Origin: Haliclona indistincta | Taxonomy: Eukaryota; Porifera; Demospongiae; Haplosclerida; Chalinidae | Length of the DNA: 64,000 nucleotides | Assembly: GCA_964017065.1 (NCBI GenBank) | Contig: OZ024786.1 | Span: forward strand, 12,024,502 to 12,088,501 | Reading direction: 5' to 3' | Shown here: positions 31,180 through 42,409 of the stretch, piece by piece | How the letters are laid out: every line of letters begins with the position of its first letter | Numbering within the stretch: position 1 is the first letter of the stretch | Translations under genes and position numbers: made by a program | The notes under the pieces: model-generated | Told to the model about the DNA's origin: nothing | What the model saw: only the letters and a program-made list of their open reading frames with translations | Databases searched by the model: none

Positions 31180-32330
31180 GTGTACTGTGGTCAAGACCAT
31201 GAAACAAAATCTTCAATCTGTTTGCATTTCGAATCTACTACATTCATGAGAAATTTGTATAAGGTTTCTGTTTTGCAGTAGTAAAACTTAATTGCAGTTT
31301 CCCAGAAACCATTGTAAAATCTTACAAGCATGAACATCAAAATTATTTTTTAGTATAGTGTTATGAAAGCCAATGATAAACTACGCAAATTTTTGGATTG
31401 TTACTGAAACAGCAGAACATTCATTCAAAAGTCCAATCAAAATTCCTTTGTATTGCAATAATTATTACAATGTTATCACAGTTTAAAATTGTGGTTTGTT
31501 GTTAGTACACATCAATTTTGTGTAAAGGTTAAGTTTCAATAGTGCATGACCAGGCAAGTGACTGAATTACATAGATAAATTCAATACGGTTAAACACTAC
31601 TTAGTGGTATAGTTCATATTACATACATTTGTAAATAACCACTATCTCAGGTCACACTGTAAGTATTCTATGTCTTTAGAAGTTTAAGTTCAATAGGAAC
31701 CTTCTAGTCTTGAAGCTTCCAAAGCCGTACATACTGCCTGTTAGATACTAGCACATGAATCTACCATGAGATAGTTTTGCAATGTCACAGTATGTGTTAC
31801 CATGCTCTGCAGCGTAGAATCACAATCAGAACATGTCTCAACGTTCAGACAGAGCCACTGAGTCACTTGTTTTTCATCTGGCAGGAATGTTTTCACAAAT
31901 TGTTCAAGACTGGTGGTCGCTCTCAGTAATCTCAATTTACCTACCTCAGCACCAGTAGTTTTAGACCAGATTTTCTAGGTGCTTCAAGTTAGCACTTAGA
32001 AATGAACACCTAACTACCTTCCAGATGTTATAAATCAAGTGGTAGCTTGACAGCACTAAATTATAGATCAGGTGAGCTTAAGGCCAGTGGCGGGAGACCA
32101 GGTCCCCTAAAATTTCCAGCATTCATTGAACAATTTACACAATACAGTTTATAAAGAAAATTAAAATCTATCGAAATCAAAAGGATGTAGTGATGAAGAA
32201 ATATACTACTGGTCCACAATGTAAACCAACAAGGAACAAGCATAGAATGGTAACACGATTGACTTGCTAACAGACCATAGATCCCTACATCAGTGGCTTC
32301 TGTGACCTGACTATAGCTAGTTCAGCAAGT
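31180..32330. repeat. Gene-less copy of the receptor upstream flank
   Basis: From about 31,408 it matches the 5' flank of gene B (CAGCAGAACATTCATTC, the CCAAT-containing segment, then colinear to about 32,080) and matches 43,745-44,760 along its full length, including the preceding 220 bp (TTGTATAAGGTTTCTG). No receptor coding sequence is attached on its left. Either a deleted gene or a duplicated flank. Confidence 0.65.
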
Positions 32331-32689
32331 TGCTGTTGACTGACACCTGACGTGCATTGATTTGAGTACAGCTTGTGACATGATATTGATCTTATGTACA
32401 GCCACTGATGCAGGAAATACCGGGTATGTGTTCTCCGTGATCCATACGGGCATACGGCGCGGCGATACTCTAGCTAGACTAGCTAGCTAGGGCTTGGTGA
32501 CGTGCGCTAGCCACTGCTTGGTCACGTGCGTATTGCGCAATCACAATAATGGCGTCTAACACTTAGCTGACAATGTATCACGATCGAGAAGTCGCGCAAT
32601 TTATATCGCCGTTTAGCTAAAAAACAAAGTTCAAAAGGCACCTGCCTGGACAATTTCTAGCCACGAACTCGAACCCTTGCTAAGCCTAA

Positions 32690-32775
32690 ATCGTCGGGAG
32701 GGGCTTCTTCATAAACCAGGCCTTCGGCCTTTGCTAAACCTTCTAAACAAGGCCTCTGGCCCTCCTAACATGGTA
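32690..32775. repeat. Low-copy repeat with GGCCTTCGGCC units
   Basis: Shares CTAAGCCTAA.TCGTCGGGAGGGGC and AACAAGGCCTCTG.CCCTCC with 47,030-47,160 and in part with 16,860-16,930; part of the SINE-associated repeat family. Confidence 0.5.
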
Positions 32776-33005
32776 TCTTGTACAATTACTCTTACTTTCC
32801 TGTAAATATATTTAACTTTAATAACTCACCTTATACTAGCAACCGTAATTTAAATCTTATTAAACCTATTGTACGTACAAATTATTTCTTACACTCCTTT
32901 GTTCCTAATTTTGGAATTCACTCCCTTTTTCTCTCCAATCGACTATTTCTATCTCTTCTTTTAAATATAATTTAGTTAAATTTCTTTTAGAACATGACTT
33001 GTATT
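32770..33005 (+). pseudogene. LINE (non-LTR retrotransposon) C-terminal remnant
   Basis: Encodes a segment typical of the extreme C-terminus of LINE reverse-transcriptase proteins: NLNLIKPIVRTNYF, HSFVPNF, then in the next frame WNSLPFSLQSTISI and KFLLEHDLY before a stop. The frameshift and lack of upstream RT make this a dead 5'-truncated fragment. Compare WNSLP in the longer LINE at 48,713-49,691. Confidence 0.55.
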
Positions 33006-33044
33006 AGCTTTTGCTATTTTCATGTTGAAAAGTTAAAAAAAAAA

Positions 33045-33190
33045 ACGATCGTCGAGAGTGTCACGACTAGCAATAAAGTCGAGTTCTCTGTTTAAAAAAA
33101 TTTAACCATGCATGCGATGAGAATCGAACCCGGAACAACTGCATCACAAGGCACGATACCAACCCCCTGAGCCGCTAGAAACTGCTGACC
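33045..33190 (-). repeat. tRNA-derived SINE-like element
   Basis: On the - strand there is an A-box-like GGCTCAGGGGGTTGG and, about 30 bp further, a B-box-like GGTTCGATTCT, as in tRNA-derived SINEs. The segment is repeated with the same surroundings at 47,155-47,330. Not a functional tRNA: no cloverleaf is evident. Confidence 0.5.
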
Positions 33191-33800
33191 CAACGACGCT
33201 ACCAACAAGCCTTTATAGTAATTCTGTACGCGCGCATTCAAATCACGTGATTTTCACGCGGTGTACTTCAACTGTTGTGTATAAATTATTTGGAGACAAC
33301 CATAGAGTGTGTACTAGCGGCAATGGAACCTGGTATAACGACTTTCTAGCCTCCGCGTCGCACCTTAGCTCATGCTCTTATGAATGCCGAGCTGTATGAT
33401 TCATCAGACTCGAATTCATTATTCAAGAGAGACCGAGCGGCTAGCCTAGCATAGTTGTGACTTGCAAGTTGCAACTAGCGTTTTAATAGTTGATTCTTAC
33501 CTCATAGATGCATACGAATCTTAGAACGGCATTCAGCAAGTTCGTGTCGTAGAGTCATGCACTAATATGATACTTTCTGTGTTGCACATTCACAATATTA
33601 GTTTCAGATTTCATAAAAAAATTCTCGTACTCTACCAAACCAGAGAAATTTCTACTAAAATAATGTATAATGAATAATGTGATGAATTGAAGTTTATGAT
33701 GAGCATTGCCTGAAAGTATAGCAGAACTTGCCTGTAGAACACACTAGTGAACTGACAGCTTCTCTATGTTCAAAAAAGAATCATTCATTAATAATAATTA

Positions 33801-34103
33801 AACCATAGTATGAATAATTCTCTTTGATGTAACGAGCGTTAATGAGGGCTATAAATCGTATACAGCCCGCACGCGTTTCAAGATGGCTGTCGCGTTCGAA
33901 AATCCACAAAGAAACGGCGCTCGGGCTGCTCTGCGGTCCTCCTGCCACGTAAATAGCCAGCTAGACGTCAGGCAAGCAGCGTACTATGGTTTAAAGTAGT
34001 TATATACCTCACAGTCGGTGTTTAAGCATTTAAAGCCCTTGGGCTACGCCCGCGGGCTTTAAATCGCTTAAACACTTCCTGATCGGTATATAACTACTAT
34101 TTA
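33801..34103. mobile_element. Compound inverted-repeat insertion
   Basis: Absent from the paralogous site near 48,320, where the flanks join as AATAATTA|TTATTTCG; a 3-bp TTA appears on both sides. It consists of two foldbacks: one bounded by AACCATAGTA and TACTATGGTT (33,801 to about 33,991), the other by GTAGTTATATACC and GGTATATAACTAC (about 33,994-34,099) around a GGGCTACGCCCGCGGG centre. Confidence 0.65.
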
Positions 34104-34178
34104 TTATTTCGTACAAGTATGTTCGTACAAGTACAATTATAATTATTGAGAAAACAAGCTATGATGCAGGTACACACC

Positions 34179-34234
34179 TAGTTGGGCGTGGCCCGACCTC
34201 AGCCTTAAGGCTGAGGTCGGGCCACGCCCAACTA
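34179..34234. mobile_element. 56-bp perfect palindromic mini-element with 9-bp target duplication
   Basis: A perfect palindrome from TAGTTGGGCG to CGCCCAACTA without spacer. It is flanked by GTACACACC on both sides (34,170-34,178 and 34,235-34,243), and the paralogous block has a single GTACACACC and no insert (about 48,391). This proves insertion with a 9-bp duplication, as produced by Mutator-like transposases. A damaged copy lies at 55,202-55,243. Confidence 0.85.
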
Positions 34235-34702
34235 GTACACACCCACAATGAATTCCGTAGATAGCAAAAGAAATCACAGATTTTGGTATTAGAAACTACA
34301 AGAAATGTTAGTTTTGGTTGAAACAATTAGCTAACAGAACATAGCTCGTGTACGTGTGTCAAAGCTCTACATATTAATTTTTGGTGTTAACCACACTGCC
34401 AGCAGCACCTCATTCAGACACAATTAAAAATCGATTATTATTCCCATTGTCACTGAACAACTTAGTGAAAAGAGGTGTTTTATTCGTTTCTGAATGAGCT
34501 TCTCTGGTGATTCGGTTCACACCAAACACACAAAAAAATAGTTAATACTACGACTGTTACACAACTAGTACGACAGAGAACTGAGATAAACCACTGCCAG
34601 CAACATACTTCTGTAACCCTATACTTAACAAACTAAATTAACAGTAGGTCTTGAAGAACGCTGTCATACATTACTAGCTAAACGATACACCAAGTAAAAC
34701 AC

Positions 34703-35179
34703 TACCGTAGATCTGCAAATTTTCGCGTTTCCAAATTTTGTTCTGTCAAATTTTCGGCGCATCTAATTTTCGTCGTTAGCTTGGGTGCGTAAATAGGGCG
34801 CATTGATTATACCAGAGATTATTAATACTACGTAATTGTGTAATTGTATACTTAGGGTTGAGCGGAAAACAAGATGGCGGCTACACTTAGACTCTCTTAG
34901 ATTAGATTAGATTAGATTAACTTAGATTCTCGTATATCTTGGCTGTTGACGACATCAGGGGTATTTTAACTACCTAGGGGCTATCCTATGAGGTAAGCGC
35001 TTACAATGAGTCTACTAATAAAGACTATAAGGCCAGTTGCTATGGGCATGAAAAGATGGTTACGTAGTATTAATAATCTCTGATTATACCAATGCGCGTA
35101 AAATTTCGCGTTTTTAATTTTCGTCGCAAGGACGAACGACGAAAATATTTTTACACTGAAAATTTCCAGATTTACGGTA
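34703..35179. mobile_element. MITE with TACCGTA termini, carrying a nested element
   Basis: Termini are TACCGTAGATCTGCAAATTTT and its near complement ending TTTACGGTA. The paralogous block at about 49,860 lacks it (AAAACACTGTATTTTG). TA dinucleotides at the ends suggest a Tc1/mariner-type element. Another inverted-repeat element is inserted inside (34,813-35,082). Confidence 0.75.
34813..35082. mobile_element. Nested inverted-repeat element inside the MITE
   Basis: 270 bp with 22-bp inverted ends (CAGAGATTATTAATACTACG), flanked by ATTATAC on both sides, a 7-bp duplication. Its interior (AAGATGGCGGCTACACTTAG, AAGCGCTTACAATGAG, AGACTATAAGGCCAG) occurs in reverse orientation at 47,990-48,165, so it is a repeat family. 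Includes a short run of TTAGA units. Confidence 0.7.
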
Positions 35180-36474
35180 GCTGTATTTTGACCTCTTGTG
35201 CCAATAGAAGTATGTCAGGATACTTTGCCTACAGCACCTGGAAAATCACTCGAAGTGTGTGACGACGTATGTTTGATTCAGCATTTACAATAACTTTACT
35301 ACGATGAAACAGATTTAGACATAGATGTAGATTCTATGACCATGTCCATACCATGTTCCGCGTCAATGTCATGCCACATAATTTTAAACATAATATTATT
35401 ATTTGGAGAGAAAATTTATCATGCCTCTACATGTATACATGTATAGCTCACCAATTCATCTAAGCACGTTAGTCTTCTCATTGATCAGTCTCAAGCTGGA
35501 CACATTATTACACACCAGATTCATCAGTCAGTCCATTGATTGTGCATGTTGTCAGAAATGTTGCCCTTATGTTGAACGAGGATATAAAAATGTTGGAATG
35601 GAAATGACATGGACAGATACAGTTCTATAACTGAGGCATGCTGAGGGCAGGTCTTCTGGCCTGAATGCATGTCTCCTAAACCAGAGAATAGGCTCTGCCT
35701 ACACTGACATGATTTATGGTACCACAAAGTCAGGACAGTAGCTCACGGGAGAAAGAACTGCTTGTATCAGGTCACTCCATCAGTCAGATTCATGAGAGCC
35801 CGAAAACACGAGTATAAACTCTGTCAAGTGAACTGGCGGCACTGTGGTAGAGACAGGGATCATGACCTGCATCACTGCAAAGCTCTAAGTACTGAATGTG
35901 GGCGTTTCCTTACAATTCTCGTGACATGGGGCATGAAGTGTTGTGAACATAACAAAACCCTTTCTCGATCGTGATCCATTGTCAGCAATATGTACCAGAA
36001 CGGGAAATTCTAGTACAAACCGTTTTTCTTTGCAGCACTTACATAGTCACAAAACCCTCAGTGTGTCATGCACATTGTTGTGTTACGTCCTGGTTTGGAG
36101 CTGCCAACCTGCAAGCTATGTAGTGCTAACCAGAATACAGCAAGGTGCTAACCACAAGGTGTGTCACAAGGGTACCACTACATTTGATACCAATTCAACA
36201 AAGGGGTGTCATAAGCAAACTTTCATTAGACGACAAACACCACTTAATTTTAGTCGCACTGCCAGGTCCCAATTCACTGTACACATTCCACAAGCCAGAT
36301 AATTATTGCATAAACCCAACATTAAAAAATATTCCAATTTCTGCTATTGAACAAACATCATTCCAAACAAGACACATTTAGCAAATGATTCAAGAACTAC
36401 AAGTCTAGCTAATGCTAAAAAACTGTCTACTACGTTTGTAAACTACATAAAATAAACCAGATAGCCATAGTCAG

Positions 36475-39400
36475 TCAAGTGTTCTGGTTTGTGTCAAACA
36501 GTAGTGGCTCTCTATCCAGCAAAACCGGAGATAGACACTCTTGCTCTTGACCATCTTGAGAAGAAGAACGAAACTCAAGTACAAACTGATGCTCTCCTCT
36601 TTGTCTGCCGTACACTACTGATGGTGGAGAAAATCTAGCTACGTCTGTCTCATCCCCATCAACTGCCAGTTGAGGAATAGATATATACTCTGGTCGGATT
36701 CTAAATCCTAACCTCCTTTTAATACTCTTGAGGTCAAATTTCTGCAAGAGGTGTACTACAATGGTAGCCAGAAAGACCAGGAAACTTAAACAAACTGAGA
36801 CAATGGTAGCTATCTGATAATCTTGTGAGACGAAGAAAGCAACGGCTAGACTGACGATACTCAAGAGAAACAAGTTGAGAAGATAAAAGATTTCAAGGAA
36901 GCCGAGATAAGTATTCTTGTATACGCCATTAGAAAACACCCAAAATGTCAGAATGCCAGTGACAAAAGTAGCAGTGATGAAAGCATTGATAATCATCAGT
37001 CTTCCAGAAGTGAAGGAAAATGCTACTGTAACAACTAGTCGCACCATTAGGGTCATTCCTGTCCAGAATCGATACTTATCTTTGTAAGGTCCTCCATAAG
37101 CATCAAAAAGCGGTTTGAACTTTGCAACTGGGTTCCACCTGTGCTGTGGGATACACTTGTCACTGTATCTCTCCAGCAGAGGAGCACACAGCACTAAAAC
37201 AGGATAAATCAGTCCAATAACCAGGATACCACAGGAGAAGACTACCAGAATAATATGTTTAGTACTGCCATACTCAACGTTCCCATCTACACTCCACACT
37301 GTCAGTATACTGCCATTACATGGCAGCTGAGACATGGAAAGAGCATCAGTGATAGTGAGTAGAAGTTTGGAATAGGACATGAGAAACAATGTAGCTAGTG
37401 CTGGGACAGCATGGGAGCCACACAATCTGCAAAGCTTCGTGGAATAGTGACAGCCCACAATAATAATACACATCAGAAGATAGAGGTAAGCAGGAAAGGC
37501 AAACTGCAGCCAAGCACGTAAATATCCATCTAATCCATCAAACAGGCATACTTCAATACCAAGGTCAAGGTTCAACCATGAGATGAAATGGCTCACTACT
37601 GGAATACTACCATTTGGAAAGAAAAAAGCTTCATTGAGCTTCACCATATTAGCATAGAACAGTAGTCCATTGATAGTTCCGACAGAGACACTCAAGTTGA
37701 GGAACATCAACACAACAACTATTGATATTCCAGCGAGAGCAAATGTTGGTATCAAGAAAAGATACCAGTTGGAGCAAGTACCACAGCGGTTGGATCCCAG
37801 CATGATACTAAGATGAGACTGGCATTGTCCACAGAGAATACCCGTTCTATTACCTAAGCATTGACGATCTGGTGCCAAGATGTCAAATGAGACACTATAT
37901 CGATTGCAGTAGTCGAAAGGACAATTTGTAGTTCCTGTTACACACTGAGTGTTGTTGATGTAGCCAAACCAACTGTTGCCTGATCTGAGGAATCTGTACG
38001 GTGTCATAGAAACATTGCATTGGACGTTACCATTGGCCAAGATGTGCTCACAGTGGCATTCACCAGAAATATCAATAAAACCAATCGGGCAAGCTATGAT
38101 GTCTACCTTCATTGATAAATTCAATCCTTGTTTGACATCAAGTCTCATATCAACCAGTGCTGTTGTTGAGGATGAGTTTTGCAAAAGTATATGGAGCTGG
38201 AAACATTTAGTGGTCTTCTTTTGACCATAACATCGAACAAGTCTTGCATGTTGAGCACTGACCTGTACATCACCAGGACTGGTACCGCCATAGTATCCTA
38301 CTGTTGCTATTGTTGTGTTGATCTCTACTCCGGAATATGTTTGCATGTGCTTGATCCGATCAGAGCAGTCTGGTAAGTTGCTGGTATTACAGAAGCAGAC
38401 CATGACGGGGTCAGAGGACATAGAGGAGATTCTGTCAGTGTTGTTGAAATAAATGTAATTCATGAACAGATTTGGAATCCTAAAGTACCACGAGGTCTCG
38501 TTAGGGTGACCCAAATGTGGTACAAATAGATAGTGTGGTGCTAAATACGGATGATTAATTTTCTGTAACCCAATCCAATTGCAGCCCATGAGGTTAGCAT
38601 TGTACGTATCACCTCCTCCTTGTCCTGCTCTGTTTCCAGAAAAGATTATTAAGCTATCATTTCTAATAAAGCGTAATGAACACGATGGTATTGCATAGTT
38701 TTGTATCGAAAGCACTGTTTGTTTTACTAATATTCCTCCGCCATGTTTATCAGCAGTGTTGTTGCTTATGATCAACTCACCATCAACAGCAATAAAGGAA
38801 GGTTGAGAGAGAATGATACCGGCTCCATGTGTGTGATGATTGTTTTGTATCACATTGCGACCGACAAACTCTGCCGCAGTCCCAGAAAGTGAAATTCCAG
38901 ACATAGTATTGTCAGATACAGTGCAGTTTATAAAAACATTGGAAAAAGAACGTTGAGGTTCGTAAATTGAGATGACTGAGTGACCACCAGTGTTGTTTGA
39001 GAAAGAACAGTTTGTGAAGAAATTCCAGCCAGAGTGAGAAAGACGAAAAACTATAGGCACATTTTGGCTATTGACGATCTGACTGTTGCTCATCCTCAGC
39101 CTATAGCAACTGATGACAAGGCCCGCTACTCGTATATTAGCGAATGTCATTTTTGTACCAACAACATCAGCCATAGTAAAATACCCAACGATGACCACTC
39201 CATGATTAGAGAGAGATGTAGTATGTCGAACAACTGAGTTCAGTAAGAAAATGATAAAATTGATACAAGTTGTACATTGCACTTGTATTTCACTAACAAA
39301 TCTTCCAGAATTTTCCAAAAAGTGGGAGTTTTTAATAATGACCACTGTATACATGTAACCATTAAGGTAAATTCCACCACCATGAGATAGTGCATGTCCT

Positions 39401-40239
39401 TTCGAAAAAGTGCAATCGCTGACATTAATCTTAGTCTGTCCGCCTAAAAGCATTGCCATGCCTGCACCAAACCATGCCTTATTATGCAAAAATGTCAAAT
39501 GACTTAACCAGACTGTTGCCGGTCTTGAATGTCTAATATCCAGATAAATTCCTCCTCCGAATAGAGAGCTGCAACAATTGGTCATGTTAGAATAGGATAG
39601 CTCTAATGTACTATACTGAGTGGAACCATTGTACACAATGCCTACTCCACCACCAAGCTGATACCATGATGAGTTGTAACTTGCATTGCATAGTGCTGAA
39701 TGATAGTAAGAGCAGTTGGTGATAGCAACATATTTGCAATTAACAACACGTAATCCATAACCAGTCATGTTTTGTATCGAATTTTTTCGAAAGGTAAGCT
39801 GCTGAACATCAGAAAAATCAAACACTGCTTGGTTTCCACAGTTGACTATTGTAAGACCTTCAACGATGATATTTTGAGAATTAAAAAAATGAAAACCTCC
39901 TCTTCCTTCAGTGCAGTTGATAGTGACATTAGACTGCATCACAGTCTCCTCAGGTCCTGCTACAGGCCACTCACCTTGCCCTCTTAGAGTCAAGTCGTAC
40001 ACGTTGCTTACTAGTACTTGATCGCTAGTATCAAAGCTGTGCTGACCTTCCAAGAAGATGAAGGTGGTGTCATGGGTAAAGTAGTACTCAGAACTGGAAA
40101 TATAGTAGGAGAGCTTATGGCACGTACTGTAATAAGGACAACGTGACAACTGCTCATCATTAGCTATGACATAGTAGACTTTAGTGGTAGTGACAGTAGA
40201 GGGCAGCAAAATCAGCAACACCAATAATATTGCAGCCAT
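36475..40239 (-). CDS. Intronless beta-helix polytopic receptor, gene C
   Basis: 1,254 codons from the ATG at 40239 (MAAILLVLLILLP); upstream codons in frame are GTG and TTG only. Architecture as in gene A: signal peptide, beta-helix ectodomain, a variable loop after NLMGC, then NETSWYF, Cys-rich neck (CPIGF, CPFDYC, NRTGILCGQC, CGTC), [11 protein letters not shown], eight or nine membrane segments, and a tail with YGRQRGEHQFVLEF and terminal DREPLLFDTNQNT. It is by eye the closest relative of gene D, with differences concentrated in the ectodomain. Gene and flanks form duplication block 1. Likely plasma-membrane recognition protein, by architecture only. Confidence 0.88.
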   Translation of the reverse strand: MAAILLVLLILLPSTVTTTKVYYVIANDEQLSRCPYYSTCHKLSYYISSSEYYFTHDTTFIFLEGQHSFDTSDQVLVSNVYDLTLRGQGEWPVAGPEETVMQSNVTINCTEGRGGFHFFNSQNIIVEGLTIVNCGNQAVFDFSDVQQLTFRKNSIQNMTGYGLRVVNCKYVAITNCSYYHSALCNASYNSSWYQLGGGVGIVYNGSTQYSTLELSYSNMTNCCSSLFGGGIYLDIRHSRPATVWLSHLTFLHNKAWFGAGMAMLLGGQTKINVSDCTFSKGHALSHGGGIYLNGYMYTVVIIKNSHFLENSGRFVSEIQVQCTTCINFIIFLLNSVVRHTTSLSNHGVVIVGYFTMADVVGTKMTFANIRVAGLVISCYRLRMSNSQIVNSQNVPIVFRLSHSGWNFFTNCSFSNNTGGHSVISIYEPQRSFSNVFINCTVSDNTMSGISLSGTAAEFVGRNVIQNNHHTHGAGIILSQPSFIAVDGELIISNNTADKHGGGILVKQTVLSIQNYAIPSCSLRFIRNDSLIIFSGNRAGQGGGDTYNANLMGCNWIGLQKINHPYLAPHYLFVPHLGHPNETSWYFRIPNLFMNYIYFNNTDRISSMSSDPVMVCFCNTSNLPDCSDRIKHMQTYSGVEINTTIATVGYYGGTSPGDVQVSAQHARLVRCYGQKKTTKCFQLHILLQNSSSTTALVDMRLDVKQGLNLSMKVDIIACPIGFIDISGECHCEHILANGNVQCNVSMTPYRFLRSGNSWFGYINNTQCVTGTTNCPFDYCNRYSVSFDILAPDRQCLGNRTGILCGQCQSHLSIMLGSNRCGTCSNWYLFLIPTFALAGISIVVVLMFLNLSVSVGTINGLLFYANMVKLNEAFFFPNGSIPVVSHFISWLNLDLGIEVCLFDGLDGYLRAWLQFAFPAYLYLLMCIIIVGCHYSTKLCRLCGSHAVPALATLFLMSYSKLLLTITDALSMSQLPCNGSILTVWSVDGNVEYGSTKHIILVVFSCGILVIGLIYPVLVLCAPLLERYSDKCIPQHRWNPVAKFKPLFDAYGGPYKDKYRFWTGMTLMVRLVVTVAFSFTSGRLMIINAFITATFVTGILTFWVFSNGVYKNTYLGFLEIFYLLNLFLLSIVSLAVAFFVSQDYQIATIVSVCLSFLVFLATIVVHLLQKFDLKSIKRRLGFRIRPEYISIPQLAVDGDETDVARFSPPSVVYGRQRGEHQFVLEFRSSSQDGQEQECLSPVLLDREPLLFDTNQNT

Positions 40240-40499
40240 CAACACTTATGCAAGTAGTGGACTGTCATGCAGCTAAACAGCAGAACATAATCATATACCA
40301 TTCAAAAATCCAATCAAAATTCCTTTGTATTGCAATATAATGTACCCTATGGTAACACATTGGTTTGTTGTTAGTACACTTTTTGTGTAAATTGACTAAT
40401 CTACAGTAGTTATATTAATCTACAGTAGTTACCAAGTTTCAATACACTGTTAAAAATGGGTGTTAAAATGTTGTTTATTGTTTATCTGCAAACGGAGTT

Positions 40500-41580
40500 T
40501 AAAAGATCAAAGGTTTCCCATGCCTGGCAACTATAGCACCTTATAAGGAAAGTGTGTTTTAACACTCCAAAGGGTGCTTCTATAGCATTTGACTTTTAAC
40601 AGTGTAGTGCATGACCATGCAAGTGACTGAATTACATAGATAAATTCAATATGGTTAAAACACTACTTAGTGACAGAGGTTGTGTTACATACATTTGTAA
40701 ATAACCACTATCTCAGGTTACACTGTAAGAATTCTGTGTCTTCAGAAGTTTAACCACTACACACACATGCACAAACCATAGTTCAAAAGAAAATAAAAAG
40801 ATTTCTAAAGAAATCAAAAGGTTGTAGGGATAAAGAAATCTACTACTGGTCCACAATGTAAACCAACAAGGAGCAAGCATGGAATGGTAACACGATTGAC
40901 TTGCTAACAGACCATAGATCCCTACAATAGTGGCTGTACATAAGATTTTTACTATACAATATTTTGTCACAAGCTAAATTCAATTCAATGCACGTCAAGT
41001 GTCAGTCAATAGCAACTAGCAGAACTGCTGTAGTCAGCCAATCTTTAAAAGATCAAGGGTTTCCCATGCCTGACAACTATAGCACCTTATAAGGAAAGTG
41101 TGTTTTAACACTCCAAAGGGTGCTTCTATAGCATTTGACTTTTAACAGTGTAGTGCATGACCAGGCAAGTGACTGAATTACATAGATAAATTCAATACGG
41201 TTAAAACACTACTTAGTGAAAGAGGTTGTGTTACATACATTTGAAAATAACCACTATCTCAGGTTACACTGTAAGAATTCTTTGTCTTCAGAAGTTTAAC
41301 CACTACACACATGTACAAACCATAGTTCAAAAGAAAATAAAAAGATTTCTAACGAAATCAAAAGGATGTAGGGATAAAGAAATCTACTACTGGTCCACAA
41401 TGTAAACCAACAAGGAGCAAGCATGGAATGGTAACACGATTGACTTGCTAACAGACCATAGATCCCTACATCAGTGGCTGTACATAAGATTTTGACTATA
41501 CAATATTTTATCACAAGCTAAATTCAATTCAATGCACGTCAAGTGTCAGTCAATAGCAACTAGCAGAACTGCTGTAGTTA
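40500..41580. repeat. Direct tandem duplication of upstream flank sequence
   Basis: Two direct copies of about 540 bp (from AAAAGATCAAAGGTTTCCC near 40,500, again near 41,046). Each contains GTGCATGACCA.GCAAGTGA and the CAGGTTACACTGTAAGAATTC segment also found in other upstream flanks. Part of the second copy is inverted at 41,580-41,740. Confidence 0.75.
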
Positions 41581-41740
41581 GCCACTGATGTAGGGATCTA
41601 TGGTCTGTTAGCAAGTCAATCGTGTTACCATTCCATGCTTGTTCCTTGTTGGTTTACATTGTGGACCAGTAGTAGATTTATTTATCCCTACATCCTTTTG
41701 ATTTCATTAGAAATCTTTTTATTTTCTTGTTTGTGTCCTT
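41335..41740. repeat. Inverted repeat, arms about 150 bp
   Basis: 41,335-41,480 reappears as reverse complement at about 41,583-41,735 (GATGTAGGGATCTATGGTCT, CAAGTCAATCGTGTTACCAT), with about 100 bp between. Could form a large hairpin. Confidence 0.75.
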
Positions 41741-41991
41741 TTTTCTTTTTCAGTGAGTTTCAAATTTTTGAATTCGGCAAGATAATGTATCTCTTTGTTC
41801 CACCATTGTTTGCTTTTGTTGATAATTGCTTTGTAATTTTTAGCTCCTAAACACTGAAACTAGCTCATGCATTCATGCATGCTGCAGCCAGCACACGAGC
41901 CCCGCCCACTCTGGTTTAATTTAGAATTTTTCTGTATGGCTGTGATACTATCTAGCAAGCAGCAGAACGGTGATACTACACGAGCTAATTC

Positions 41992-42398
41992 AGAATTTCA
42001 CGACTGTTAGTGGGTGTTTTGGTCTCGGCATTGCTCGTGTAAAGGCGCTAGGCGCGCTGAAGAAAGAAAGAAAGAAGAAAGAAGAAAACGAAGATGACGA
42101 AACTCGATTTTCACCGTTTCCAGGTTCGTCACTTTAGTAACATTTTCGAGCATTCTCCTTGTTACTGTAAGATGGGGCAACGCCAGAGAGCAGATTTAGG
42201 TGTCTTTTGACGTATACAATTGATCACCAGGCGAAATATGAGCGTTTGAACGCTAATACATTGTATGTAGCCGCCATCTTGTTTTCTCGTTCAACCCTAC
42301 ATAGGGAGGCACTACCGTGCCTCCCTAATACATTGTATGTAGCCGCCATCTTGTTTTCTCGTTCATCCCTACATAGGGAGTCACTACCGTGCCTCCGG
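41992..42398 (+). repeat. Repeat family M2, left inverted copy, with internal 72-bp tandem duplication
   Basis: Matches the reverse complement of 45,408-45,715 (AGGCGCGCTGAAGAAAG, CAGGTTCGTCACTTT, CACCAGGCGAAATATG, GTAGCCGCCATCTTG). The end (42,254-42,325) is duplicated in tandem at 42,326-42,397, each unit finishing in the near-palindrome GGAGGCACTACCGTGCCTCC. Confidence 0.7.
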
Positions 42399-42409
42399 TC
42401 CCAAACCAT

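Larger units (their letters stand above)
33673..40440. repeat. Segmental duplication block 1 (contains gene C)
   Basis: Colinear with 48,188-55,095 over about 6.8 kb: same unique sequence left of the gene (GTGATGAATTGAAGTTTATG), same 3' flank, the whole gene and about 200 bp upstream. The copies differ by insertions described separately (33,801-34,103, 34,179-34,234 and 34,703-35,179 here; a LINE in the other). Confidence 0.85.

Noticed and set aside
33095..33190. Possible tRNA gene
   Set aside because: A- and B-box-like motifs are present but no cloverleaf can be drawn, and the segment is repeated elsewhere with the same flanks, as in a SINE.
34896..34925. TTAGA/TTAGATT run resembling a telomere repeat
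   Set aside because: Too short, wrong unit (not TTAGGG) and inside a transposable element.
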